64,000 bases of DNA from Methanobacterium veterum (GTDB lineage: Archaea > Methanobacteriota > Methanobacteria > Methanobacteriales > Methanobacteriaceae). The stretch covers positions 207,856-271,855 of the forward strand of contig NZ_JQJK01000014.1 of NCBI RefSeq assembly GCF_000745485.1, in the 5' to 3' direction. Shown here piece by piece: positions 1-7,764 of the stretch; positions within the stretch are counted from its first letter, which is position 1, and the number at the start of each line of letters is the position of its first letter. Under the pieces are notes generated by a model. That model searched no databases and had not been told where the DNA came from. It saw nothing but the letters and a program-made list of their open reading frames with translations. Made by a program: the position numbers and the translations under genes.

Positions 1-229
1 TAATGTCATCCGGCAAACTGATATTAGCTGAATGACCTGTTCCGCTGGAATAAACCTTGTTAATTGCTTCTGCAACATTATCTGCAGTCATCCTTGCTTT
101 TGATAGTTCTTCTGTTTGTGAAGTAGTATCTATCCTGCTTGATACAACGCTTACTATGCTTCCAGCTACAATAATAATTAAGAGTGTTGCAAATATCAGG
201 TCAACAGTCATTACTCCTCGGTCATTCAT
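1..229 (-). CDS. Archaeal pilin-like (class III signal peptide) protein, partial
   Basis: The gene starts at the ATG at 229-227 and runs off the left edge, so only the first 76 codons are visible. The product begins MNDRGVMTVDLIFATLLIIIV, a short charged N-terminus followed by one hydrophobic helix, then a Ser/Thr-rich stretch and an amphipathic segment. This is the layout of archaeal type IV pilin-like and related secreted proteins processed by a prepilin peptidase, or of a simple N-anchored surface protein. I see no sharp class III cleavage motif, so pilin is the best family-level guess only. The forward-strand reading frame over the same bases is its shadow. Confidence 0.55.
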   Translation of the reverse strand, partial: MNDRGVMTVDLIFATLLIIIVAGSIVSVVSSRIDTTSQTEELSKARMTADNVAEAINKVYSSGTGHSANISLPDDI

Positions 230-596
230 AGTTTCACTATATTACTAATTATATATATAGTAATAGTTCCGAGATGGGAAGATCTGGTCGAAATTAAATA
301 TTTTGTTTTTAAAATGGATAATATGACTAAATAACAATTAAATATATAAAAAAGATGCTTAATTAAGTTTTTATTAATTATTTATATTTTAGAGACGCTT
401 TATACAATTAAGTAGTAATAATGTAGTTTTTATTTGATCAAAAATGGGTCTAATAAATTAATAATTATTTTTAGGATATAATAATTAAAATTGCTCCAAA
501 TAGATGGTTAAAAGGCATTATTCCATGATTATCCACAATTTTAATATATTAATAATTACATATAATAGTAATAGTTTTCTTTTAGGAGGTGGACGT
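230..596. promoter_or_regulatory. AT-rich divergent intergenic region
   Basis: This stretch separates the leftward pilin-like gene from the rightward THUMP operon. It is very AT-rich and holds several TATA-like sequences, for example around 249-260 for the - strand and 541-565 for the + strand. An ATG at 504 is in frame with the THUMP gene, but it has no Shine-Dalgarno sequence and would add a non-family N-terminal extension. Confidence 0.4.
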
Positions 597-1130
597 ATCA
601 AGCCAATAGACGGCTTTAATCTTCTGGTAACTCTTCAAGGCCACAAAGATTCACATGCAGGTGAAGAATTAGTAGGAATAGAAGAAATAGAACTAGCACT
701 TTCGAGCTACGAACCCGTTCTTTATATAAAAGAATCACAGTACCCCAATGTTGTTTTGGTGGAATTGACTATGGATCCTGAAGAAGCAGTAGCAATATTA
801 AGCGAAGCTCCAACGACAGTAGTATCTAAGGTTGTTCCAATTGATGCAGTCATTAAAACAAGAATGGATTCTATTTGGGAGAGAGCAGTGCTAATTGCAA
901 GAGAAAAGATGAATTCAGATGATTCATTTGTAGTGAGGTGCGATTTAAGGGGTAGAGAATACATAGAATCAAAGAATGAACTTATTGAAATGGTAACCAA
1001 TGAACTGCTTAATAACATGGATATTAGAGCGGACGAAATAAATCCAGATTGGATTGTTCAAATCGAAGTAGTTGGCGAAGATACTGGAGTCAGCGTTTTA
1101 AAGCCACATCAAATTTTAAAAAAGATTTAG
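597..1130 (+). CDS. THUMP-domain RNA-binding protein (Tan1-like), probable ATC start
   Basis: The product resembles the archaeal THUMP/Tan1-like family: it opens with FNLLVTLQGHKDSHAGEEL, has a central VVPIDAVIKT stretch, and ends in a THUMP-type segment (CDLRGREYIESKNELIEMV, WIVQIEVVGEDTGVSV). THUMP domains bind tRNA acceptor stems, usually beside a modifying enzyme; here the domain stands alone, so a tRNA-modification accessory role is inferred. I place the start at ATC 597, which lies 7 nt after a GGAGG at 585-589. An in-frame ATG at 504 would add 31 residues, has no ribosome-binding site and adds sequence unlike the family. The gene leads an operon with the next gene, 9 nt downstream. Confidence 0.7.
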   Translation: MKPIDGFNLLVTLQGHKDSHAGEELVGIEEIELALSSYEPVLYIKESQYPNVVLVELTMDPEEAVAILSEAPTTVVSKVVPIDAVIKTRMDSIWERAVLIAREKMNSDDSFVVRCDLRGREYIESKNELIEMVTNELLNNMDIRADEINPDWIVQIEVVGEDTGVSVLKPHQILKKI

Positions 1131-1139
1131 AGATTTTTT

Positions 1140-1637
1140 ATGTATGAGATTTTCTATTTTAGAGGCGGTCTATATAAATTTGATGAACTGGTTGAGTACA
1201 TAGAAGACGTAGGGGGAATGGTACTTCGCAAAGACTGCTTTGAGCTAATTCGCGGAGAATATTTCCTTGCAAACGAAGTCCATGTACTTCTTGTAGTACC
1301 AGAAGAAGAAGTTGAAAATACTAAAACGTTAATTGGGGAGATTAAAGGAACAGCCCATGATGCGGAAATTACAGAAGAACAAAAAAAGACACTACTTGCA
1401 TATCTTTCTATATATGATTCGCTAAACAGGACAGATAAGTGGACTGAAGAAAAAAATATAAAAGACGCCATTGCATGTCCCTGTTATGCGTTGTTATGTA
1501 ACCAACTTGAAGATGAAGAGTGTCAACTGGATGCTGAGTTAAAACAAATACTCTCAGAAATGTGTACAAACGGTGTCATTGAATACAAAATATCTGCTGA
1601 TGGAAAATATGAATATCGTCTTAAAAAGACTGATTAA
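1140..1637 (+). CDS. Conserved hypothetical protein, partner of the THUMP gene
   Basis: A 165-residue soluble acidic protein that I do not recognise. It starts MYEIFYFRGGLYKFDELVEY and has a beta-rich N-terminal half (LRKDCFELIRGEYFLANEVHVLLVVPEEEVE). A helical C-terminal half carries four closely spaced cysteines (ACPCYALLCNQLEDEEC), then a winged-helix-like end (GVIEYKISADGKYEYRLKK). The Cys cluster could bind metal. It lies 9 nt after the THUMP gene, so the two are probably co-transcribed and may work together on RNA or in a methanogen-specific process. The start follows directly from the short spacing to the upstream stop. Confidence 0.6.
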   Translation: MYEIFYFRGGLYKFDELVEYIEDVGGMVLRKDCFELIRGEYFLANEVHVLLVVPEEEVENTKTLIGEIKGTAHDAEITEEQKKTLLAYLSIYDSLNRTDKWTEEKNIKDAIACPCYALLCNQLEDEECQLDAELKQILSEMCTNGVIEYKISADGKYEYRLKKTD

Positions 1638-1706
1638 ACCTGATTCTGTAACTTATTTATATTAAATAGATAAAAGTTAATTCTATAAAAAAATTTAAGG
1701 GATACC

Positions 1707-1952
1707 ATGAATGCTTCTACCATTGTAATTACTGGAATTATCGTTATTTTCATTGGGATCGTTCTTATACTTATTGGAACAGCTCTACAATCTACGTCTC
1801 AAAATGAGGAGGTCCATACAGGGGGAGTAATTTTAATAGGTCCTATCCCCATCATATTTGGTAATGATAAAAGCTTGATTCTGGGGGCAATGATCTTTGC
1901 TGTTGTAATTATAATTTTGTGGTATTTGCTGATTTACAGGGGTTTAGTCTGA
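1707..1952 (+). CDS. TIGR00304 family (DUF131) small membrane protein
   Basis: An 81-residue protein with two transmembrane helices (about residues 4-27 and 57-79) separated by a short loop. The loop contains GGVILIGPIPIIFGNDKS, the hallmark of the archaeal TIGR00304/DUF131 family. Its function is unknown in the family. It lies 69 nt after the preceding gene and may be part of the same transcript. Confidence 0.8.
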   Translation: MNASTIVITGIIVIFIGIVLILIGTALQSTSQNEEVHTGGVILIGPIPIIFGNDKSLILGAMIFAVVIIILWYLLIYRGLV

Positions 1953-2266
1953 TTTAATTTTATTTTTTTTAAAATTCTTATTCTAACTTAAAAATATCAA
2001 TTTAATTATTTTGTTTTATATTGAACCGTTGCACGAAATTATTGTAATTTGACCATTATAAGCTGGTTTTGCAGGTGTCTATAATTTAAATAGTGACACA
2101 TTTTCTAATTTGTAGAAATATTACATTTTGTGATACACATGCACTAAAATAAAAATAGTAATTATTCAATTATGATTAAAATTTTAGCTGTAAAACTAAA
2201 AATGAATATGATGGTTTAAAATTTAAACCTTTTAATTTATGGCCTAACTATTATCAACATTTCGAA
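1953..2266. other. Intergenic region between convergent genes
   Basis: About 310 bases between the TIGR00304 gene and the 3' end of galE. It has T-rich runs directly after 1952 that could end rightward transcription. I see no ORF with a convincing start and no clear structured RNA. Confidence 0.5.
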
Positions 2267-3235
2267 CTATTTTAATTTTTTATGCCAGTTCCATGCAGTT
2301 TCTATAATTGTAGACAGTTCATCATATTTAGGCTTCCAGTTTAACTTTTCTTTTGCTTTATCGGAACTTCCAACGAGAATTGGAGGATCTCCTGCTCTTC
2401 TTTCTGCTTCGACTGCCTTGATATTTTTACCTGTGACCTCTTCTGCTGTTTCTATAACTTCTTTTACAGAAAATCCATTTCCATTTCCAAGGTTAAAAAA
2501 GTCGCTTTCGCCGCTGTTTTGAAGATATTCGAGAGCTAAAATATGTGCTTCTGCCAGGTCCGTGACGTGTATGTAGTCTCTAATACAGGTACCGTCTGGA
2601 GTGTCATAATCTGTTCCAAATATTTTAATATCTTCCCTTCTTCCAGCTGCAACATCAAGGATAAGTGGTATTAAGTGAGTTTCAGGGTTATGCAGTTCAC
2701 CAACTTCACTTTCTGGATCAGCACCTGCGGCATTGAAATACCGAAGTGATGCATATTTTAACCCATATGCGTCACTATAATCTTTTAAGACTGTTTCTAC
2801 CATTAATTTACCCTTTCCATAGGGATTAATTGGGTTTTGTGGATGGTTTTCAGTTATTGGGATTTCAACAGGATTTCCATAGGTTGCACATGTTGAAGAG
2901 AACACGAAGTACTTTACATTTTCCTCAAGCATTACTTGAAGTAGATTTAAAGTATTTTTAACGTTATTTGTGTAATATTTTTGTGGATCTTCTACAGATT
3001 CTCCAACATATGTAAATGCAGCAAAATGCATCACTGCTTCAATGGGGTACTTCTTGAAAACATTGCGTATATCGTCTATGTTACCTAAATCTCCCTTTTC
3101 AAATGTTCCCCATTTCACAAAGTCTCTGTGACCATAGCTTAAATTATCGAATATAACAGTTTCAATTCCTTTTTTGTTGATTTCTTTGTTTAAATGAGAT
3201 CCGATGTATCCTGCTCCACCTACAATTAATATCAT
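2267..3235 (-). CDS. galE: UDP-glucose 4-epimerase
   Basis: A 322-residue extended short-chain dehydrogenase that interconverts UDP-glucose and UDP-galactose (or the N-acetyl forms) in the cytoplasm, feeding cell-wall and glycan synthesis. The NAD-binding motif GGAGYIGSH lies near residues 6-14. The SSTCATYG segment carries the catalytic Ser/Thr, and the YxxxK pair is Tyr139/Lys143 (NPYGKGK). DYIHVTDLAEAHILAL and the C-terminal LNWKPKY segment are typical of GalE. Its length is normal. The start has a good ribosome-binding site (ATAGGAGTTAAATA before the ATG). It is transcribed alone. Confidence 0.93.
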   Translation of the reverse strand: MILIVGGAGYIGSHLNKEINKKGIETVIFDNLSYGHRDFVKWGTFEKGDLGNIDDIRNVFKKYPIEAVMHFAAFTYVGESVEDPQKYYTNNVKNTLNLLQVMLEENVKYFVFSSTCATYGNPVEIPITENHPQNPINPYGKGKLMVETVLKDYSDAYGLKYASLRYFNAAGADPESEVGELHNPETHLIPLILDVAAGRREDIKIFGTDYDTPDGTCIRDYIHVTDLAEAHILALEYLQNSGESDFFNLGNGNGFSVKEVIETAEEVTGKNIKAVEAERRAGDPPILVGSSDKAKEKLNWKPKYDELSTIIETAWNWHKKLK

Positions 3236-3879
3236 TTATTTAACTCCTATTTGCGGTTTTTTTAGTTATATCTTTTTTAAAATGAACTCTATATCTGCAT
3301 TTAGTTACTATTAATTAACTTGTAATTTAATAGTATACCAAAATTTAATTTTCAGTTAGTGCTCTCACTTTATTTTTACTTTTTATCCCTAAATATTTAA
3401 TTTAAATATTGTATTACAATTTAATGATTTAATATGATTTCAATCACATAAATTGGGATTTTTTAGGACTTAATTAAAAATTGTTATCATAGTTTATACC
3501 TGCATATACTGGATTTATATTGGTTCTTTTTTGAAATTATGTATTATATATGGATAATATATAAACAGGCCATATCGGTCATGCGATAAGCTGATTTAAA
3601 GGTGAGTGCATATTTTATAAAAACATTCCTCCTTGTTAATTTTTAGAAATAAAGTTTTAAATGAGCTGTTTTACTCAAAACAGCAATCGAAAAATTCCGC
3701 ACTAGGAGAGTAATTATAAAAGCTTTTAATATTGCTTTAAATCTAAAAAAGAGATATGAGGAGGTCTTTTTTTTGATTTTAGACCAAAAGATTTATATAT
3801 GATCTTGATTTATTATTAGCTTTGTACTAAAAGACGTCCTAAATAACTAATTTAACACATAGGACACGGAGGCGGTACA
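3236..3879. promoter_or_regulatory. Long intergenic region with hairpin and TATA box
   Basis: This region holds an 8-bp perfect hairpin at 3665-3684 (GCTGTTTT, loop actc, AAAACAGC). Near 3787-3805 there is a TATA-like sequence (TTATATATG) framed by an AAGAT/ATCTT inverted repeat. The latter is the probable promoter of the secreted-protein gene that starts at 3880. No other coding sequence is evident. Confidence 0.5.
3836..3865 (+). promoter_or_regulatory. 5'-UTR hairpin GTCCTA/TAGGAC, copy 1
   Basis: An inverted repeat GTCCTA (3836-3841) / TAGGAC (3860-3865) with an 18-nt loop lies directly upstream of the GGAGG at 3868-3872 that serves the gene starting at 3880. The same stem, loop size and position recur before the paralogue at 4863 while the loop sequence differs. 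That argues for an RNA structure acting on translation. Confidence 0.55.
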
Positions 3880-4371
3880 ATTACGTGGAAATTTAAGAGT
3901 GCGTTACTATTTGCGGTAGTAGCAGCAGTCATCTTTTTACCTTCAGTTGAAGGGCTACAAATTCAAAATACGCTAAATGAGAATCAAAAAATAGATTTAA
4001 ATCAAAATGTGAATGTTCTAAAAGTAAATGCAGCTTCTAAAACAACTAAAAGCAGTGTAGCTGCATATAATGTAGTAGTAACTTCAAAATATGTCATGGC
4101 TACTGGTAAATGTACCTGTAGTTTATATACCGATTATAAGTACCACACCCGGGTCTTTAAAAATTATGACCCATCATCGCATAAATGGGGAGTTTTGGCC
4201 TATGAAGTAGGTTCTGGAAAGAACAACCCCGAAGGTATGTGGTACAGTACAGTAACTGACATGGACTTTTGTTTGGTTCATGGAAAATCCCATGATAACA
4301 GGGGAAAATATTTAATCCCTTATAATGGGACAATTAATGGTAAAAAAGTAGTTAATGGATATTTTGTATAA
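3880..4371 (+). CDS. Secreted Cys/His-domain protein, paralogue 1, ATT start
   Basis: A 163-residue predicted secreted protein of unknown function. The Sec signal peptide TWKFKSALLFAVVAAVIFL with site PSVEG is complete only if translation begins at ATT 3880. In that frame there is no ATG, GTG or TTG between the stop at 3853 and GTG 4009, which would remove the whole signal peptide. The ATT lies 7 nt after GGAGG. The mature C-terminal domain matches that of the gene at 4863. Shared residues include AYNVVVTSKYV, ATGxCxC, YHTRVF, the motif DMDFCLVHGKSHD and the end NGxKVVNGYF. The CxC and C-x3-H-x3-H residues could bind metal or form disulfides. I do not recognise the domain. Confidence 0.7.
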   Translation: MTWKFKSALLFAVVAAVIFLPSVEGLQIQNTLNENQKIDLNQNVNVLKVNAASKTTKSSVAAYNVVVTSKYVMATGKCTCSLYTDYKYHTRVFKNYDPSSHKWGVLAYEVGSGKNNPEGMWYSTVTDMDFCLVHGKSHDNRGKYLIPYNGTINGKKVVNGYFV

Positions 4372-4862
4372 ATATTTAATAACTGCTATTTAGAAAAACT
4401 GGATTAACGCAAATCCAGATTTTTTATTTTTAAATGATCTATATGATCTAAAAATTTGCTTAATTAAGTTTTAACTGACTATTTTTAAAAGCATATGTCT
4501 AAATACATTTATCTTCTTAATTTATACTCCTTATTCACCGTATTATCCATTGAATTCCGCAGATTAATTTGGATATAGTTTTAAATGATAATGTCTTTTA
4601 ATTAATACATTGTTCCCTAATTTACTCATTAATATTACTCTGCTATTTTAGGAATAGTTTAAAAATTAATTGAAGTAAGTTGATTGGAAATGACTTTCGT
4701 AAATAAATTCTAATAGGGCTTTAAATGCTAAAATAGATTTTAATGGCTTCTTTTTTGTCGAATTAAATAAAAAAATTTATATGTTATATAAAATTGATTA
4801 TTATACAAGTGCGTAATGTCCTATGTAGGTGTATTAATAATTTAGGACTAGGAGGCGATATA
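4372..4862. promoter_or_regulatory. Intergenic region with promoter of the second secreted paralogue
   Basis: AT-rich spacer. A TATA-like sequence (AATTTATATG, about 4773-4783) lies 80-90 nt before the ATT start at 4863, giving a leader of about 55 nt that contains the hairpin at 4818-4848. A TTG at 4794 in the same frame has no ribosome-binding site and lies close to the predicted transcription start. I see no other gene. Confidence 0.45.
4818..4848 (+). promoter_or_regulatory. 5'-UTR hairpin GTCCTA/TAGGAC, copy 2
   Basis: GTCCTA at 4818-4823 pairs with TAGGAC at 4843-4848 over a 19-nt loop. The TAGGAC is followed two bases later by GGAGGCGATATA and the ATT start. Stem and spacing match the copy at 3836-3865 although the loops differ, as expected for a conserved RNA element. 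Confidence 0.55.
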
Positions 4863-5642
4863 ATTAAGCGACAATCATTGCTCGCAGTTCTATTAGTGGC
4901 AATTATGCTAGCGTTCATTCTTCCTTCAGTAGGTGCACAATATAATTCGAATGAAGGCGCCAAAATTAGTTTAAATGATGATAACAGCGTTTTAAAAGTG
5001 AATGCAGCGTCCACTACAAAAGCTAAAATATGGTACAAATATTATTACAAAAAATGGTATAAGCACTGGTATAAATCGTGGCATAAACAGTGGTATAAAC
5101 ACTGGTACAAAAGCAACGGAACATGGAAGTACACATGGAAATATACTTGGAAGTACACATGGAAATATTCGTTGAAATATACATGGAAATGGTGTTGGAA
5201 ATATAAATCTGTAGCTACCGTATCTAAATGCGGCGTAGGAGCGTATAACGTGGTTGTAACCAGTAAATACGTTTATGCAACTGGAAGATGCAGCTGCTGC
5301 CTGTATAAAGATTATAATTATCATACACGTGTTTTCTACAATTATAATCCTGCAACACATCGCTGGGGAGTTTTATATTTTGAACAAGGACCTGTAGGAT
5401 TGACATCTCCTGAAGGGCTGTGGGTCGCTGGCGATACAGATATGGACTTTTGTTTGGTCCATGGAAAATCCCATGACCACCGTGGAGTTTATTTAGTTCC
5501 TTACAATGGTGTCATTAACGGCAGAAAAGTTGTAAATGGATATTTCACTAATATAATTGTTAAAACGACTACAACAACTAACACTACAAAAACAACAAAC
5601 AGTACAACTAATACTACAACCAGTAAACCATTATGTACATAA
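4863..5642 (+). CDS. Secreted protein with Trp/Tyr/Lys repeats, paralogue 2, ATT start
   Basis: A 259-residue predicted secreted protein. The signal peptide KRQSLLAVLLVAIMLAFIL with site PSVGA-Q starts at ATT 4863, 7 nt after GGAGG 4851-4855. Residues 57-115 are a tetrapeptide repeat region (WYKH-type units, then WKYT-type units) with 13 Trp in under 60 residues. Residues of about 118-235 are the same Cys/His domain as in the gene at 3880 (TGRCSCCLY, DMDFCLVHGKSHD, NGRKVVNGYF). A Thr/Asn-rich tail follows and ends in PLCT. Such cationic aromatic repeats suggest binding to cell-wall polymer or sugar, but this is inference. The upstream in-frame TTG 4794 would add a non-signal extension with no ribosome-binding site. 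Confidence 0.7.
   Translation: MKRQSLLAVLLVAIMLAFILPSVGAQYNSNEGAKISLNDDNSVLKVNAASTTKAKIWYKYYYKKWYKHWYKSWHKQWYKHWYKSNGTWKYTWKYTWKYTWKYSLKYTWKWCWKYKSVATVSKCGVGAYNVVVTSKYVYATGRCSCCLYKDYNYHTRVFYNYNPATHRWGVLYFEQGPVGLTSPEGLWVAGDTDMDFCLVHGKSHDHRGVYLVPYNGVINGRKVVNGYFTNIIVKTTTTTNTTKTTNSTTNTTTSKPLCT
5031..5207 (+). repeat. 12-bp tandem repeats coding W-Y-K-x and W-K-Y-T units
   Basis: Within the gene at 4863, imperfect 12-nt units (tggtataagcac, tggtataaatcg, tggcataaacag and so on) code WYKH/WYKS/WHKQ/WYKH/WYKS. After an SNGT spacer, units such as tggaaatatact code WKYT four to five times. Codon variation between units shows the repeat is kept at the protein level. Confidence 0.8.
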
Positions 5643-5848
5643 AGGGCAGTTTCGGATATAATTTAAAATGGATTATGTGAATACATCTATTTTTTTATTT
5701 TTTATTGATCTATTAAATATGGATAACTGGAAAATGTACAGCTTATTTTAAATTTATATGTTGAATTTTACAAATCATTGAACTAGTTTTTCGGTGAAAG
5801 AACTTTTAAAATAATTAACAAAATTATTTGGAGGTTCTTAAACACAAT

Positions 5849-5890
5849 ATGTTTGGAACCCCGAAAAATAAAAAATTTTTCGGATGCTGA
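5849..5890 (+). CDS. Possible leader peptide before the nuclease gene
   Basis: A 13-residue reading frame (MFGTPKNKKFFGC) lies after a GGAGG at 5830-5834, though the 14-nt spacing is long. It stops at 5890, one base before the ATG of the nuclease lipoprotein. It could provide translational coupling, or be chance. Confidence 0.25.
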   Translation: MFGTPKNKKFFGC

Positions 5891-5891
5891 A

Positions 5892-6371
5892 ATGAAATCA
5901 AAAATAGTTGTAATCGGATTTATTGCACTCGTAGTTACTATCTCGGGATGCATTGAAAATAGTGGGCTATCAAATGACAGTAATTCAAATTTGGAAGATA
6001 ATATATCTAATCATAATTTGAAGATATCAAATAATTCTTCATATGATGCAAATGGCCTCTGTTACCATGTTGTAGATGGGGACACAATAGATGTTGATAC
6101 TGTTGGGAGAATAAGACTTGTAGGCATAAATACACCTGAAAAGAAACAGCCAGGATATCTGGAAGCTAAAAATTTTGTAAAAAAAGCATGTCTTGGAAAA
6201 GAAGTTTATTTGGATATAGATAATGCAAAGCATTACGATAAATATGGTAGGGTTCTTGCTGTAGTTTATGTAAATGGTGTTAATATAAATAATGCACTTT
6301 TAAAAGGGGGATATGCAAATATAATGTATATACGGCCATCAGAATTTAATCCTTACTCGTGGACAACTTAA
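5892..6371 (+). CDS. Staphylococcal-type thermonuclease lipoprotein
   Basis: The ATG at 5892 gives a textbook lipoprotein signal (MKSKIVVIGFIALVVTISGC), so the mature protein should be lipid-anchored outside the cell. After a Ser/Asn-rich linker comes the SNase fold: VVDGDTIDVDTVGRIRLVGINTPE contains the metal-binding Asp, the catalytic Arg and the Glu. The later YGRVLAVVYV carries the second catalytic Arg, and the end has the usual GYANI...PSEF...W pattern. It probably degrades extracellular DNA or RNA. A TTG at 5853 would only add a polar extension ahead of the lipobox. It follows the two secreted paralogues on the same strand. Confidence 0.85.
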   Translation: MKSKIVVIGFIALVVTISGCIENSGLSNDSNSNLEDNISNHNLKISNNSSYDANGLCYHVVDGDTIDVDTVGRIRLVGINTPEKKQPGYLEAKNFVKKACLGKEVYLDIDNAKHYDKYGRVLAVVYVNGVNINNALLKGGYANIMYIRPSEFNPYSWTT

Positions 6372-6455
6372 ATCATGAAATGGGCTATTAAAAAAATAAG
6401 TAAATTTAATTAATTTTGGTTGATTCAATGATTAAATACGGGAATATGAGTGAAA

Positions 6456-7412
6456 TTATTTAAATGAAGGTAACACTTCATCTTTGTAAAATTCGATAAA
6501 TTCATGCTGTTTTGGGCCGATTTGATGCATGCATATATGGTCGTAACCAGCGTCAGCATATCTTTTTATTTCATTTATATGATCCTCTGGATCATTACTG
6601 CAGACTATTTTTTCAGCAACTGATTTTTCATCAGCCTTTTTAGCTAATCTTTCAAAATGTGTTGTTGTTGGAAGGTCAACGTTTATTTGAACATCATTTA
6701 ATTTAATAGGCCAATATTTAATGGCATTTTTTCGAGCTTCATCTTTGCTTTCATCCCAGCACACTGTAGCTTCACTATAGCAGGGTTTATTTTCGCCCCC
6801 TGTATTTTTGAAAATTGTTGCTACATCTCCATTGGCATGCTGTGCAATTAATCCATCTCCCATTTGCCCTGCAACTGTAGCAGCCATTTCTCCTTCAGCA
6901 GCTATAAATATCTCAGGAAGTTCTTCTGGTAATGTATAAATTCTTGCATTTTCAATGGTGTAAAAATAACCTTCAAAATCTTCCATCTCCCCCTGCCAGA
7001 GTAATTGAATTATATGTATAGCTTCTACAAGCATTTCAATTCTAACTGGTGTTGAGGGCCACCTGTCGCCGAGGATATGTTCATTTAAATTTTCACCAGA
7101 GCCTACTCCTAATTTAAATCTGCCTGGAAGCATGCAAGCTGCTGTTGCTGCAGCCTGGGCTATAATTGCAGGATGTATCCTGAATGTGGGGCATGTTACT
7201 CCAGTTACAATGGGCAGCCTTTCAGTTACCTGAGATATACCCCCAATTGTACTCCAAACAAATGGGCTTTGACCTGTTTGCGAAATCCATGGATGATAAT
7301 GATCAGAAATCATGCCAAAGTCGAACCCTGCATCTTCTGCTTGTTTAGCAAAACATACAAGATCGAGGGGGCCAAATTCTTCACTGGAAAGTTTATATCC
7401 AATTTTTACCAT
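6456..7412 (-). CDS. F420-dependent LLM-class oxidoreductase (TIGR03557 family)
   Basis: A 318-residue luciferase-like TIM-barrel protein close to F420-dependent glucose-6-phosphate dehydrogenase relatives (TIGR03557). Recognisable segments are MVKIGYKLSSEEFGPLDLV, FGMISDHYHPWISQTGQSPFVWSTIG, VTGVTCPTFRIHPAIIAQAA, FKLGVGSGENLNEHILG and the C-terminal YDHICMHQIGPKQHEFIEFY. It should transfer hydride to or from coenzyme F420; the substrate is unknown. F420 is abundant in methanogens. The start has an AGGAGAG site 8 nt upstream. It lies in the same orientation as hsp20 behind it. Confidence 0.85.
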   Translation of the reverse strand: MVKIGYKLSSEEFGPLDLVCFAKQAEDAGFDFGMISDHYHPWISQTGQSPFVWSTIGGISQVTERLPIVTGVTCPTFRIHPAIIAQAAATAACMLPGRFKLGVGSGENLNEHILGDRWPSTPVRIEMLVEAIHIIQLLWQGEMEDFEGYFYTIENARIYTLPEELPEIFIAAEGEMAATVAGQMGDGLIAQHANGDVATIFKNTGGENKPCYSEATVCWDESKDEARKNAIKYWPIKLNDVQINVDLPTTTHFERLAKKADEKSVAEKIVCSNDPEDHINEIKRYADAGYDHICMHQIGPKQHEFIEFYKDEVLPSFK

Positions 7413-7452
7413 TATTTAACTCTCCTAAAAAATAGAAAGGATTAATTTATAT

Positions 7453-7764
7453 TTACATTACATCTATTTCCCTGCTTGGTTTTTCCTTTTCTTCAGTTAA
7501 AGGCATTCTAATGGTTAATAATCCGTTTTCATATTGTGCACTGCCTTTATCTGGATCAAAATCGTGAGCAAGTACCCAGCATCCGTTATATTCTGTATTT
7601 CTTCTTGGGGCTCTAACACAAAATGTATTTTCAGTCACGTTGATGTTTATATCTTCTTTTTTCACGCCTGGAAGCTCTACTTCCATTATATATTCATCTT
7701 CAGTGTGATATACAAATGTTGCAGGGGAAACAGGTATTTTTTCAGTATTTCCTTCTTCAGCCAT
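7453..7764 (-). CDS. Hsp20/alpha-crystallin small heat-shock protein
   Basis: A 103-residue alpha-crystallin-domain protein. It has the beta-sandwich pattern (YIMEVELPGVKKEDININVTENTFCVRA), the edge motif ENGLLTIRMPLTEEKE and almost no N- or C-terminal extension, so it is shorter than typical Hsp20. It acts as an ATP-independent holdase. It is probably transcribed from a TATA box around 7797-7812. The F420 gene lies 40 nt downstream and may share its transcript. Confidence 0.88.
   Translation of the reverse strand: MAEEGNTEKIPVSPATFVYHTEDEYIMEVELPGVKKEDININVTENTFCVRAPRRNTEYNGCWVLAHDFDPDKGSAQYENGLLTIRMPLTEEKEKPSREIDVM

Noticed and set aside
504..596. ATG start for the THUMP gene at 504
   Set aside because: It has no ribosome-binding site and adds 31 residues unlike the family, while a strong GGAGG lies 7 nt before ATC 597.
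5031..5207. Regular short repeats that might suggest a CRISPR array
   Set aside because: The 12-nt units are in frame in a protein with signal peptide and no spacers or cas genes are present.
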